Below are positions 53,918 through 63,625 of a stretch of DNA of 64,000 nucleotides, one piece after another. The position numbers were made by a program, and so were the translations under genes. Source of the stretch: Conchocele bisecta (lineage: Eukaryota > Mollusca > Bivalvia > Lucinida > Thyasiridae); the NCBI GenBank assembly GCA_029237695.1, contig CM055279.1, forward strand, positions 868,001-932,000, read 5' to 3'. The notes below the pieces were generated by a model, which worked only from the letters and a program-made list of their open reading frames with translations, ran no database searches and was not told where the DNA came from. How positions within the stretch are numbered: position 1 is the first letter of the stretch; the number at the start of each line of letters is the position of its first letter.

Positions 53918-54360
53918 AAGGTACATGCCCACTCAGTAGGCACCAAATGTTCTTTATATCGGAGACATAATCTGAGACATGTTCTAGCAAAATAAACATT
54001 CATTCACCATTAGCCCACGCATTCATTAGCATTATTATACATTAGCCCACGCATTCATACATTAGCCCACGCATTGATTAGCATTATTATACATTAGCCC
54101 ACGCATTCATTAGCATTATTATACATTAGCCCACGCATTGATTAGCATTATTATACATTAGCCTACGCATTCATTAGCATTATTATACATTAGCCCACGC
54201 ATTCATTAGCATTATTATACATTTTATATCAGACGTAAAATGTCCACACTGATATCAGGGGCGATAACCGTGTTTCCTTAAAATGTTAACGGACATTACT
54301 ATTTATTCTCTGTATTTATTTTTTGATGTGCAATGATCATACTTAATATGAAATAGGCAC
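53918..54360 (-). mobile_element. mobile element family I with amplified 32-bp internal segment
   Basis: The end GTTAAAGGTACATGCCCACT is at 53916. CTAGCAAAATAAACATTCAT and ATATCAGGGGCGATAACCGT are internal family I landmarks in reverse sense. Between them lies the 54009-54220 array. The far end is lost after TGCAATGATCATACTTAATA. Confidence 0.8.
54009..54220. repeat. 32-bp minisatellite derived from family I
   Basis: ATTAGCCCACGCATTCATTA followed by GCATTATTATAC is 32 bp. Six full units plus one 20-bp partial unit give 212 bp. The reverse complement (GTATAATAATGCTAATGAAT, GCGTGGGCTAAT) corresponds to the single-copy GTATAATACTGCCAATCAAT, ACATGGGGTAAT inside the family I copy near 60750. The array is thus an amplified piece of that element. 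Confidence 0.9.
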
Positions 54361-54612
54361 TACCTATGACGGGCGACGTTAGTATATGAAACTAAATTTA
54401 CCAATTGATAGCTTTACCATGATGTTAGTATGCTATAAGCATGATAAACGGTACCGTAGTATATTGTAGTATTGCAGAACTACTTCCCGCAACTACCACG
54501 GTGTTACAACTTCTCTATTATAATTAAATGGTGTCATTGTCGCACTTCTCTCATTTGAACCAGTGATACAATTTAGATATTTCCGTTTCATATATAGTAC
54601 ATTAATAGCCTA
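54361..54612. other. no feature recognised
   Basis: AT-rich sequence without shared repeats. Confidence 0.35.
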
Positions 54613-54700
54613 GGCATAGTGGAGCGCGTGGTCGAGCGGTCTGAGGCGTCGGTCTGCTGATCTTACGATCGTGGGTTCGAGCCTCGATTGTATTTTATTG
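54613..54700 (+). tRNA. tRNA-like sequence, probably a pseudo-tRNA or SINE head
   Basis: GTGGTCGAGCGGTCTGAGGC fits a box A and D-arm of a leucine- or serine-type tRNA. GTGGGTTCGAGCC fits box B and a T-loop. They are spaced as in a tRNA with a long variable arm. However, the acceptor stem GGAGCGC finds no partner after the T-arm and the T-stem pairs poorly. It is therefore unlikely to be a working tRNA. No 3' SINE body of the main family follows. Confidence 0.4.
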
Positions 54701-55439
54701 TATGTACATGTACTTATGAATACAAATATGATCCACTAGTGATAAGCCTCAGTATACTGGCAAAAGCAAAGCATAATAGAAAATGTATTTGTACATTTAC
54801 GATCATTTTAAGAAAAAATAACAAGGCTAAGAATCTTCAGTGATATTATTCCCAATTTTCGCAATCTCAGTCGTCATTGAGCACGACTGTCACTTCGAGA
54901 GTTATACACATTTTGCCCATTTTTGGTATGAATTGTGTTAAGTTTTACATTTACTTTCTTTGATTAACCCAATGCTGTGTCAGATGTGTTTGTATCCTGG
55001 ACTACAGCAACACTTGCAATGCATACTTTGTTCTGGTAGTCGTGTTCCCCAATTATCCCGGATCGCTTGACTATGTCTTGTATTTTTAAACTCACATCAG
55101 CGAAGTTAAGTGCAGCGTGGCGGCTATAGAAATTCTCCAGGTGTGTCCTTCCAGTGATGCTATTATTTTCTCGATCCCTGGTGGTCTTTGAGCACATTTT
55201 GACCATTTTTCGTATTAGTTTTGTCCTTTTTACATACAGCTTCACTTAAGCTGTTGGTAAGATGTACTTGTGTCATGAACTGTGAATACAGCACAGGCCG
55301 TGACACAACCGAACAGGCGCAATAAAACAACAGTTACAATGCATACTTGTTTCTGTTAGTCATGTCCACAGAGTAGCATGGATCGCTTGACTTTGTCTTG
55401 TAAACAAAATCACAACATGTGCGCTTTCTATCCAATGCT
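54701..55439. repeat. diverged duplicate segments, no gene called
   Basis: GCAATGCATACTTTGTTCTG and GATCGCTTGACTATGTCTTG (about 55013-55080) recur as ACAATGCATACTTGTTTCTG and GATCGCTTGACTTTGTCTTG (about 55336-55400). The - strand ORF 54964-55245 (93 codons) has no motif I recognise, lies in this duplicated unit and has no convincing splice sites. It could be an old repeat-encoded fragment. Confidence 0.45.
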
Positions 55440-55745
55440 ATTGAGAGAGATATAGTGTGTTTCTATCTAACGATGTTGAAAGATAGAGAGAAATATTATG
55501 GTTTCTATCTAATGATGTTGAGAGAAGGTGGGTGGGGGTGCGGGGGAGAGATATATTGTGGTTTCTATGTAATGATATAGAAAGAGACACACAGAGAGAC
55601 ATAGACAGACAGAGAGCGAAATAGAGAGAGACATACATACAGACAGACAGACAGACATACAGACATAAAGATACAGAGAGAGAATGACAGAAAGATAGAG
55701 AGAGTGACATATAGGGAGAGAGACAGAACAGACAGAAAAGCAACT
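55440..55745. repeat. GA-rich low-complexity tract
   Basis: GAGAGAGACA, CAGACAGACAGACAGAC and ATGATGTTGAGAGA-type repeats. The phrase TTTCTATCTAATGATGTTGA occurs three times in variants. The Ser/Leu-rich - strand ORF is an artefact. Confidence 0.8.
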
Positions 55746-56084
55746 TTAGTCTTCTAACGACAACACAATTTTGAAATGCAGTAACTTCGTAAGCTATATT
55801 ATGTATACTTTCCGATGTTATCTACATTTTGTTTTAGAAGCAGTTGGCCCTTCGGGCCAAATTATTCGTCGCCCGTATTAGTAATAGCACGTGTCGTAAA
55901 AACACTGTCTGCTTGGTTTATCGGTTTACGGTAAAACAAATTTTACACTTTCAATCATATGTTCAACCTAGTTTCACTGAATGGTAAGTTTTCATATACG
56001 AGTAACATAAAGCGGGCGACAAAGAGTCGCCCGTATAATCTGTCGAACATATTATTGTTTTAGGTGACGCATTTAATTACTATA
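55746..56084. other. small inverted repeats, no gene
   Basis: TTGGCCCTTCGGGCCAA is a hairpin at 55845. TCGCCCGTATTA at 55869 and GTCGCCCGTATAAT at 56026 flank a partly inverted unit with GCGGGCGAC. Nothing else is recognised. Confidence 0.4.
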
Positions 56085-56295
56085 AATAATTAAACAAGAT
56101 CATGCCTCATTTGCATATGAAAATAGCATGATACCACCGCGCGTCACTATCAGTAAAATACATATTACTAAATTATTATATCTGTATAGCGGGCACTCGT
56201 AATTTTTAGAACTGGTGGAATAGTGACACAAGTATACACTTATTTAATTCATATAAAAACATTTTGTGCCTACTGAGTGGGCATGTACCTTTAAC
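56085..56295 (-). mobile_element. mobile element family I, partial, with empty site
   Basis: TGCCTCATTTGCATATGAAA, ACCGCGCGTCACTATCAGTA and ACTGAGTGGGCATGTACCTT place it. GCACTCGTAATTTT at about 56194 is the uninterrupted form of the site occupied at 30759-30906. Confidence 0.8.
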
Positions 56296-56699
56296 GTTCC
56301 AGCTCGCATTCAACTCGATAGTAGATTTGAATGTTGATTTGCGATCTGCGATTGCAGTGCTAACACAGCCGATTTCCACAGACTTTACATGGGGCCACAA
56401 GGGTACAACACACCATTGTATTTCATTTAGATGGGTTTCACTGTACTTTATTTCATTGCCGTGTCTACATGATTGAAAAGGACGGACTGTTCATATAGTA
56501 CTTAAATACTGTTGAGCCTCTCTCAACCGGACACCCTGGGTGTCCGGTTGAGAGAGGTTCAAATGTCCCTGAATAAATATTGTTTAAACTAAGACCAAAT
56601 CACAAATTCCAAGTCTATTGGACTGTTGCTGTGAACGACCGTCGTCTTATTAATACGTATAACCGGAGTACCGATGATTGATAATACCATGCGGGTAGA
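56296..56699. repeat. family L palindrome at 56505-56570
   Basis: GAGCCTCTCTCAACCGGACA is mirrored by TGTCCGGTTGAGAGAGGTTC around CCCTGGG. It is the same theme as 50600, 62665 and 63125. The rest of the stretch shows nothing. Confidence 0.65.
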
Positions 56700-57620
56700 C
56701 ACTAACCTGGGCAATAGAACAAACAGAACATCGCAGGAATTTCCGGCGAATTACCTGGCACATGTTTGTATTTATGCGCCGTTCGAGAAGGCATGGTATA
56801 TGGCAGTTTACACCAGTTGACACTCAGCTGCATGTTTTCCATTTTCTAGACAATGTATTGGAGTGCTCTATAGATAGAGCTGCTACACTGTAGTCCACGG
56901 AATGATTTGCGGAAAAAGGTTTCACATTCGCGCACTACAAGAAGAATCACATATACTCCGTTGGAAATACAGAAACACACATTCAAGCTTCAATATGCTG
57001 TTAGTCAAATGAACTACACGATGAAACGAGCAAGAGTGGACAAGATCATACATGTATGTTAAATGATATTTCATTATATTTTTTACCTCACTAACTGGCA
57101 TTATATAAGTTTGGATTTTCTCCTATTTGTATCGGATAGAGCAAGCACGATGGCAGTGATTTTAGCAATTATTATCTCCGTGTGATGAACGTTGCACACG
57201 ACACACAGTGTTACTAATGCAGTTGCCAAGTCTTAGCATTTCTAAATTGTCCAAGAAACTGAGAATAACGTAAAACGCAAATCAAACAGGGGCACATCAG
57301 AAGTCTTATGTTATCGTCAGAGTTATGTACGTATAACTAGTTTAGACTAATAGTTTAGTCAACAATTAAACCCGACATCATGATAACAATGGTCGACAGT
57401 ACCGTAACTGAACGGCGAACAGTGCAACTCTAGCCCAGACTGCACTGAATTGAATTAACAGAACATCAAAGATATTTCTAGCGAATTCCCCGCATATGTT
57501 TGGATTTAGTCTCCATCTTGCAAAACATATTAAGCACTTACATGTGTATGGCATTTTACACCAGTTTAGAGCAGACTCTACATACTTAACCGACATAGTG
57601 ACAACTATCATCCACAGCTA
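56700..57620. repeat. two diverged copies of a ~120-bp unit
   Basis: About 56715-56830 and 57458-57580 share CAGAACATC, GCGAATT, ATATGTTTG/CACATGTTTG, GGCATTTTACACCAGTT and variants. No gene is seen between them. Confidence 0.5.
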
Positions 57621-58150
57621 GAAAACTCGGGCCTGTCACATACAACTTGCCCAGTTTTTCGATGGGCATGTTTCATGTCACGGATCCGAGTCTTCCAAAT
57701 GTGAACTGATCGACACTATCGATGCTTTCCTTCTTTCTATACTGAAACGCCCCCTTCCGGGGATTATTTGCCGGATCATATTTTATTCATGTATAACACA
57801 ATCAAATACAATCCAGTTTTCCGGTAATTAGCCGGTACGCATTTACCGCTGTGTGGACTAAAGTAGTGTGGATAAAGTGTCTTACTGAAGAACCCACGAC
57901 CATCAGATCAGCAGCACGACGCTCCAGACCACTACTCGGCCACACGCTCGTCAAACATGCTTTAAAAAGTGACTTAGTTGCGAACACCGTATCCCCAGAT
58001 CAGATTGCGCTGATGCTGCGCAATCTGATCTGGGGCTACGGTGGGCGATATTGTGATTATGGCCGTATTGTCATCCATGACGTATTCACCATCCACTTAT
58101 ATCATGTATATACTGGTGTTGATGGATGATGGATAAAGCATCAACAGATG
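57621..58150. other. short palindrome, no gene
   Basis: 57990-58052 is a palindrome (CCCCAGATCAGATTGCGC against GCGCAATCTGATCTGGGG), akin to repeat family B. The ORFs 57802-57987 and 57851-58129 overlap on opposite strands with no motif. Confidence 0.45.
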
Positions 58151-58286
58151 AGTAGATGCCGCTGTGTGCTGTTGTTAGACATAAACTCGGGGTGAAAGTG
58201 GTGAGAGATGTTGTATGAAGTAGATGCCGCTGTGTGCTGTTGTTAGACATAAACTCGGGGTGAAAGTGGTGAGAGATGCTGTAGGA
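58151..58286 (+). repeat. 68-bp direct duplication
   Basis: GTAGATGCCGCTGTGTGCTG, TTGTTAGACATAAACTCGGG and GTGAAAGTGGTGAGAGATG occur twice in succession with almost no change. Confidence 0.85.
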
Positions 58287-58738
58287 AAATAGGGCAACAG
58301 TTGATTGTTTCGTTATCTCAGAGAGTAATCAATATTGATTGTTTTACCGTTATGTCACGTGTTATGTCACATGTTTCTCTACTAAGCCATCATTTTTTTG
58401 TCCAGTTGTTTATCGATTTTGTTTATCTCCGATAGAAGGAAAATAGTATTTTACCATGATGCAACAGTTTATGGTTTTGTTATATCGGATAATGATCAGT
58501 ATTTATTGTTGTCATGTTATGTCACATGATTATCTAAACCAATGAAATAATCCGCCTGTTTTCACTTCCATTATGTCTACCAACTTCGGAATTCACCGAT
58601 TTTATCCTTATATTTCATCACATTCTGTGCATATCTGAGACGAGACCGCGTGACTATAATATACACTATACAAACTGGATTACTAAGTTTCGGATGTAAT
58701 GTTGCGATAGTATACACATATATTTATATGTATATAAC
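58287..58738. other. diverged repeats, no gene
   Basis: AGGGCAACAGTTGATTGTTT at 58290 and ATGCAACAGTTTATGGTTTT at 58460 introduce two similar ~170-bp segments, each with TTATGTCACATG. No exon is seen. Confidence 0.4.
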
Positions 58739-60871
58739 ATTAAAGGTACATGCCCTCTCAGTAGGCACAACATGTTCAGTAATGTTTATTTTACTGATAG
58801 TGACGCGCGGTGGTATCAGGCTATTTCCATATGCAAATGAGGCATGATATTTTTTAATTATTTATACTAATTAAATGCGTCACCTGAACAAAAAAATATT
58901 TTTGACAGATTATAATGTATGATCATTGCACATAAAACAAGAGTTTTCAGAAGGCAACGAAGCTCACCTGTTGGCAGCCTTCACTCAAACTTGGCACAGT
59001 TGTATAAAGAACATGAATATTTATTATATAACTTGACCTTGGGTTAAGGGGTGTGCGGTGGATTTGATATCGCATGATAGAATATCATCAGATGAATGCA
59101 TGTATGAAATATCAAGGCGTTTCCTGTAAAGAAACAGAACTTATATGAAATTTACCCCAACGAGTATGTGACCTTGACATTGGGGCAATGAGTGGGTGCT
59201 GGGTTGTGGAGTTGTTACAACATGATAGAGTGTCATCAGATGAATGCATGCATGAAATATAGAGGTGGTCCACGAAAAGAAACAGAAGTAATAAGAAATT
59301 TACACCAGCGTAAAGTTTACATCTATGAACGCACTAATCAGACAACTGTATGTATGAAATATCAAGACGTTCCCTGTAAAGAAACAGAAGAGACGTTCCC
59401 TGTAAAAAAAAGTTTGTCCGAACATTAAGTTTATGAGCGCACTAAATGTGTGACCCTGACCTTGGGGCGTGGCGGGGCGTCTGGGCTGAGTGGTGGATTT
59501 GCTACAGCATGATAGAGGTCATCAAATGAATGCATTTGTAAAATAGCAAGGTGTGCCATGAACAGAAACAGAAGTTATACAAAATTTAACCCAACGTTAA
59601 GTTTATGAACGCAATAAGTTGGTGATTTTCTGCAGCATGATAGCTATTCACATGAGGAATGCATGTATGAATGTGCTAAGTTTGTGACCTTGACCTTCTG
59701 GAAGGGGGTGAGGGGTGGGTCATGGATTTGCTTTAGCACAATAGAGGATCGTCAGATGAATGTATGTACGTTCCCTGTAAAGAATCAGAAGTTACACAAT
59801 ATTTACCCCAACGTTAAGTTTATGAACATGCTAAGTTTATGACTTTAGGGTCATCTGAGGAATGCATGTATGCAATATCAAGGCGTTCCATGAAAGGAAA
59901 CTGATGTTATAAGACATTTACCCCAACGTTAAGTTTATGAATGTGCCAAGTTTGTGACCTTGACTTTGGGGTAAGGGTTGGGTGGTGGCTCGTGGATTTG
60001 CTATAGCACAATAGAGTATCATCAGATGAATGCATGTATGCAATATGAAGGCGTTCCCTGTAAATAAACAGAAGTTACACAACATATACCGCAAAGTTAC
60101 TATCATCATGATAGAGGGTCATCTGAGGAATGCATGTATGAACTATAAAGGCGTTCCTTGAAAGGAAACAGATGGTGTAAGACATTTACTCCAACGTTAA
60201 GTTTATGAATGTGCTAAGTTTGTGACCTTAACCTTGGGGTAAGGGGTGGGCGGCGGGCTATGGATTTGCTACAGCACGATAGAGCATCATCAGATGCATG
60301 CATGTATGCAATATGAAGGCGTTCCCTGTAAATAAACAGAAGGTACACAACATTTACCGCAACGTTAAGTTTATGAACATGCTAAGTTTGTGACCTTGAC
60401 CTTACGGTGAGGGTTGAGTGGTGGGTCATGGAGTTGCTACAGCATGCTAGAGGGTCATCTGAGGAATGCATGTATGAAATAACAAGGTGTTCCATGAAAG
60501 GAACCAGATGTTATAAGACATTTACCCCAGTGTTAAGTTTATGAATGAGCTAAGTTTGTACCTTGACCTTGGGGTAAGGGTTGTGTGGTGGGTCGCCGCC
60601 GGGGGTATGCCATAAGCTCTTCTGCACTTCGTGCAGGCGAGCTAAAAATAAATGCAGATAATACATAGTAATGTCCGTTAACATTTTAAGTACACACGGT
60701 TATCGCCCCTGATATCAGTGTGAAAATTTAAGTCTGATATAAAATGTATAATACTGCCAATCAATACATGGGGTAATGGTGAATGAATGTTTATTTTGCC
60801 AGAAAATGTATCAGATGATGTCTCTGATATAAAGAACATTGTTTGTCTACAGAGTGGGCATGCACCTTTAA
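58739..60871 (+). mobile_element. mobile element family I, interrupted by a 1.7-kb tandem block
   Basis: The left end is TTAAAGGTACATGCCCTCTC at 58739. The right end is AGTGGGCATGCACCTTTAAA at 60870. Left-half landmarks run to ATGTATGATCATTGCACATA (58935). The right half resumes near ACATAGTAATGTCCGTTAAC (60662). The uninterrupted copy at 30659 shows these two points are adjacent, so 58935-60650 is an insertion. Confidence 0.8.
58935..60650 (+). repeat. tandem repeat block of ~150-280-bp units
   Basis: About nine units contain GACCTTGACCTTGGGGTAAG, GTGGATTTGCTACAGCATGA, TCATCAGATGAATGCATGTA, AAGGCGTTCCCTGTAAAGAA and ACCCCAACGTTAAGTTTATG. It starts AACAAGAGTTTTCAGAAGGC with GAAGCTCACCTG, and ends CTTCGTGCAGGCGAGCTAAA. 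The ends are imperfectly inverted (AGCTCACCTG against CAGGCGAGCT), so it may be one transposon with tandem units inside. Confidence 0.75.
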
Positions 60872-60968
60872 ATACATGTAGTAGCATTACCGAGACAATA
60901 ATATACCTGCAATATGCCCAAATACATCCCATAAAGTGTGCAGTTTTAACATAGGGATTTCCCAGGCG
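60872..60968. other. spacer
   Basis: Short spacer between family I and the 26-bp array; nothing recognised. Confidence 0.35.
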
Positions 60969-61176
60969 AACCACAGACAAGCTATGTGATTGTGTACCAC
61001 AGACAAGCTATGTGATTGTGAACCACAGACAAGCTATGTGATTGTGTACCACAGACAAGCTATGTGATTGTGAACCACAGACAAGCTATGTGATTGTGAA
61101 CCACAGACAAGCTATGTGATTGTGAACCACAGACAAGCTATGTGATTGTGAACCACAGACAAGCTATGTGATTGTG
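60969..61176 (+). repeat. 26-bp tandem array containing a MITE G terminus, 8 units
   Basis: ACCACAGACAAGCTATGTGA with TTGTGA or TTGTGT is 26 bp, repeated eight times. GCTATGTGATTGTGTAC corresponds to GCCATGTGATTTTGTAC at the left end of MITE family G. The last unit runs directly into the rest of a G copy. The motif ACCACAGAC reappears once beyond the right end of that copy, at about 61412. Confidence 0.9.
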
Positions 61177-61402
61177 TACATGTACCTAAGGAGATGTGCG
61201 ATTTGTCATGAACAATATTTACCAGAAACTTTGATATTTTCTGTGAATGACGTGGAAAGTTAAAGAAATTTTCATAGCAAATGCGGACTTAGCTCTGACA
61301 ATATTGTCCGTTTTCGACATCGTTTGCGAAAAAGATAGTAAATAGTTTCCATGTAAAATCGCACATAATCTGAAGTATAACGTCACATGACTTCTCTCAT
61401 CC
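61165..61402. mobile_element. MITE family G, diverged
   Basis: The left end GTGATTGTGTACATGTACCT is followed by GGAGATGTGCGATTTGTCAT. The right end is AACGTCACATGACTTCTCTC. The middle has CAAATGCGGACTTAGCTCTG. The left end is shared with the 26-bp array. Confidence 0.65.
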
Positions 61403-61466
61403 AGATCGGAGACCACAGACCTTTAAAGTACATTTCTTTTCATACTTGATCCTTCTAAAATGTCTG

Positions 61467-61717
61467 GGGCCCGTTTCATTAAACTTCTTACGACTAAAAT
61501 GTTCGTAAGTGCAAATTTAGGATCGTCTGGAAATTTCAATTTATGAATTTACATTTATTGAGCATAGGCTGCATATGCAGCTTATGCTCAATAAATTTAA
61601 ATCCAATAAATGTTTACAAGAAAACATTGTTAATGTGAAATTTACAGATTGTCATAATTTTGCACTGACGAACATTTTAGTCGTACATGTACGATGTTTA
61701 GTGAAACGGCCCCCAGG
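61467..61717. mobile_element. MITE family D
   Basis: The left end is GGGGCCCGTTTCATTAAACT and the right end GATGTTTAGTGAAACGGCCC. Centre: AGGCTGCATATGCAGCTTAT. AAAATGTTCGTAAGTGCAAA is in the left arm. Confidence 0.85.
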
Positions 61718-61899
61718 TGTTTTGGAGCGGCTATGTGCCAGCATGAAACGTGTCAGATCTCATTGATGTCTCATTGACGTCTCATTGATGTCTCAGATAT
61801 TAAATATGCCATCTTTCCTGTATGGACTGCACAAACAAACCACACCATTTCATTTGAGTAATATGTACATGTCAGTACATTCAAAAATTGCTACGGAAA
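61718..61899. repeat. short CTCATTGATGT repeat
   Basis: 61758-61796 reads TCTCATTGATG / TCTCATTGACG / TCTCATTGATG. Nothing else in this stretch. Confidence 0.5.
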
Positions 61900-62575
61900 G
61901 GAGAATTAATTTCCTCTAGCACCGTAGCAGGAAAACACGATGGATGAACTTTATCAAACGAGCTTTGTATTGGTGGAACTACATACTGACTGGTAACAGG
62001 CATTGGCCTGATACGAATATCCGGGTTACAACACATTGAAAACTGACAATTCATTGGTCGAATCGGCGTCACATGATGTCAGTGGAATGGCGTAACGGAA
62101 ACCATTCCGCGTTTATTTTCAATGAAAATCACGTGGTAATTGTTCATTCTGTAGCCTAAGACGCTACATGAGAAACAGAATCATATGCCAGTGTCTTTTG
62201 ATATCAGGATATCTATGTTATTTAGGCTCGGCTCGGAAACGATAGAAATTCCTCGGCGAGCCTCGGAATTACTACGAGTTTCCTAACCTTGCCTGATAAA
62301 CTTGGTATAATTAGACACTAGCCTTGGGGCCGTTTCATTAAATTTCTTACGACTAAAATGTTCGTAAGCGCAAATTTAGAATCGTCTGCAAATTTCAACT
62401 GATGGATTTACATTTATTGAGCATAGGCTGCATATGAAACAATATGAAACAATTATTAACAAGAAAACATTGCTAATGTGAAATTTACAGACTATCATAA
62501 TTTTGCACATACGAACATTTTAGTCGTAGGAAGTTTAGTGAAACGGCCCCCTGGTATTCTCTATAAGGGTTTAGC
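61900..62575 (-). mobile_element. mobile element family C, reverse, split by MITE D
   Basis: Landmarks are ACTGACTGGTAACAGGCATT, CATTGGTCGAATCGGCGTCA, GGCTCGGCTCGGAAACGATA and AATTAGACACTAGCCT. The final CTGGTATTCTCTATAA (62551-62568) is displaced by the MITE at 62331-62553. Confidence 0.7.
62331..62553. mobile_element. MITE family D nested in family C
   Basis: The ends are GGGGCCGTTTCATTAAATTT and GGAAGTTTAGTGAAACGGCC. It lies between CTAGCCTTGG and CCCTGGTATTCTC, the point where other C copies read CTAGCCTGGTATTCT. This fits a short duplication (CCTGG-like) at insertion, though the bases are not identical. Confidence 0.8.
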
Positions 62576-63337
62576 AGTGAAAGTAAATACTCTGCCACCT
62601 ATAGAAGTAAGATTCCGTCATACATAGACACTAGTTAACTCAATTGCATGAAATTAAAAACCATCTACAGTGAAACCTCTCTAAACCGGACACCCTGTGA
62701 GCTCCCCTGTGTGTCCGGTTTAGAGAGGTTTCACTGTAAATCAGGCATTTCGTCATTCTGAGCCATAGGTGTGTGCTATGCGATGGCGAACAGATACATA
62801 ACCAAGCAACTCATACAAAATAAGATCACAGGTGTTTACTTGGTGTCTGGTTTGGAGAGATTCCACTGTATTGTTCGCCGCACTATTTGTTTAGAGAGAT
62901 TCCACTGTATTGTTCGCCGCACTATTTGTTTAGAGAGATTCCACTGTATTGTTCGCCGCACTATTTGTTTTTTCAGTATACACATTTTTATCAATGCCAT
63001 ATTTATGTCAGGCTACTCGTAGCCATCATTGGGTAAATACACGATAAAACTATATCATTAAAGTATGGTTTACTTATCTATTTCATCACGTTCTGTCCAT
63101 ATATGAGACCCAGTGCCTTTAATTGAAATTTCCCTAACCCGGACACGCTGTATATTCCCATAGGGAGTCCGGTATAGAGACGTTTCACTGAATCGCATTT
63201 TCTGGTAGAAACATATAGTCACAGCGACTTTCGAGCGGCTCTACATAAGTATGCTAGAAAAAAATATAAATGTAAAACGTTATAAAACGCCACATCTAGC
63301 GTGCCCGGTTTAGGGCGGTTCCATTGTGTTATCTTAC
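62576..63337. repeat. family L palindromes and 39-bp triplication next to a splice donor
   Basis: 62665-62740 is a palindrome (ACAGTGAAACCTCTCTAAAC against GTTTAGAGAGGTTTCACTGT). 62856-62971 is GAGAGATTCCACTGTATTGT with TCGCCGCACTATTTGTTTA, 39 bp, three times. 63125-63192 is another L pair (CCCTAACCCGGACACGC, GGAGTCCGGTATAGAGACG). 63301-63328 (GTGCCCGGTTTAGGGCGGTT) is an L end lying 8 bp from the donor at 63337. Confidence 0.75.
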
Positions 63338-63487
63338 CTGCTAGAAAAAATACAAGCATGGAGACGAAGTAGCAACGATATCGCCGTTTGATGTGGTTGG
63401 CGTTGAGGCCAATACAACAAATGACGTTTGCGGTGACACAGAGCACGGCGGCGATGACACACATCCCCCGACACGCGTACAACCAAT
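63338..63487 (-). CDS. PERP/TMEM47-like tetraspan protein, internal exon
   Basis: On the - strand the acceptor is GCTGTTACAG|AT and the donor GCAG|GTAAGAT. The 150-nt exon is phase 1 on both sides. It encodes membrane segment 2 (residues WLYACRGMCVIAAVLCVTAN, then VICCIGLNA), a short basic cytoplasmic loop (HIKRRYR) and the start of segment 3 (CYFVSMLVFFLA). The last base G joins CG of the 40861 exon to make alanine. That gives FFLA-AVFNVTSLIIYPVKY, a segment 3 of about the length and pattern of PERP and TMEM47. The first membrane segment and first extracellular loop with the claudin-type W-GLW motif must be in exons beyond 64000. Assignment to PERP or TMEM47 specifically is not settled. Confidence 0.8.
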
Positions 63488-63510
63488 CTGTAACAGCAAT
63501 GTTAGAACGC

Positions 63511-63625
63511 ACTAATTCACAGTTAGATCACGGTTCGTCCGATTGTACGAGGAGATAATCCGCGAGCTTTAGCGAGTGGATTATCGATCGTGCATGCGGA
63601 CGAACGTGATCTAACTGTGTTATCA
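63511..63625. mobile_element. inverted-repeat element beside the tetraspan exon
   Basis: CACAGTTAGATCACGGTTCG at 63518 is mirrored by CGAACGTGATCTAACTGTG ending at 63619. An inner pair, GATAATCCGCGAG and GTGGATTATC, lies in the middle. It sits about 25-30 bp upstream, in transcript sense, of the exon's acceptor. Confidence 0.8.

Larger units (their letters stand above)
40862..63337 (-). other. 22,476-bp intron of the tetraspan gene
   Basis: The donor on the - strand is GCAG|GTAAGAT (63338/63337) and the acceptor is TTTTTTCCAG|CG (40862/40861). It is a phase-1 intron inside membrane segment 3. It contains the hexanucleotide array, the LINE remnant, the large foldback and most of the nested elements of this window's right half. 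I see no exon-like ORF with splice signals in it, and the two flanking exons join without a missing segment. Confidence 0.75.

Noticed and set aside
54613..54700. Functional tRNA gene
   Set aside because: Box A and box B look right, but the acceptor stem does not pair and the T-stem is weak, so it is listed only as tRNA-like.
54964..55245. 93-codon - strand ORF in the intron
   Set aside because: It lies in a duplicated segment, has no recognised motif and no matching splice sites; kept only as an unassigned repeat.
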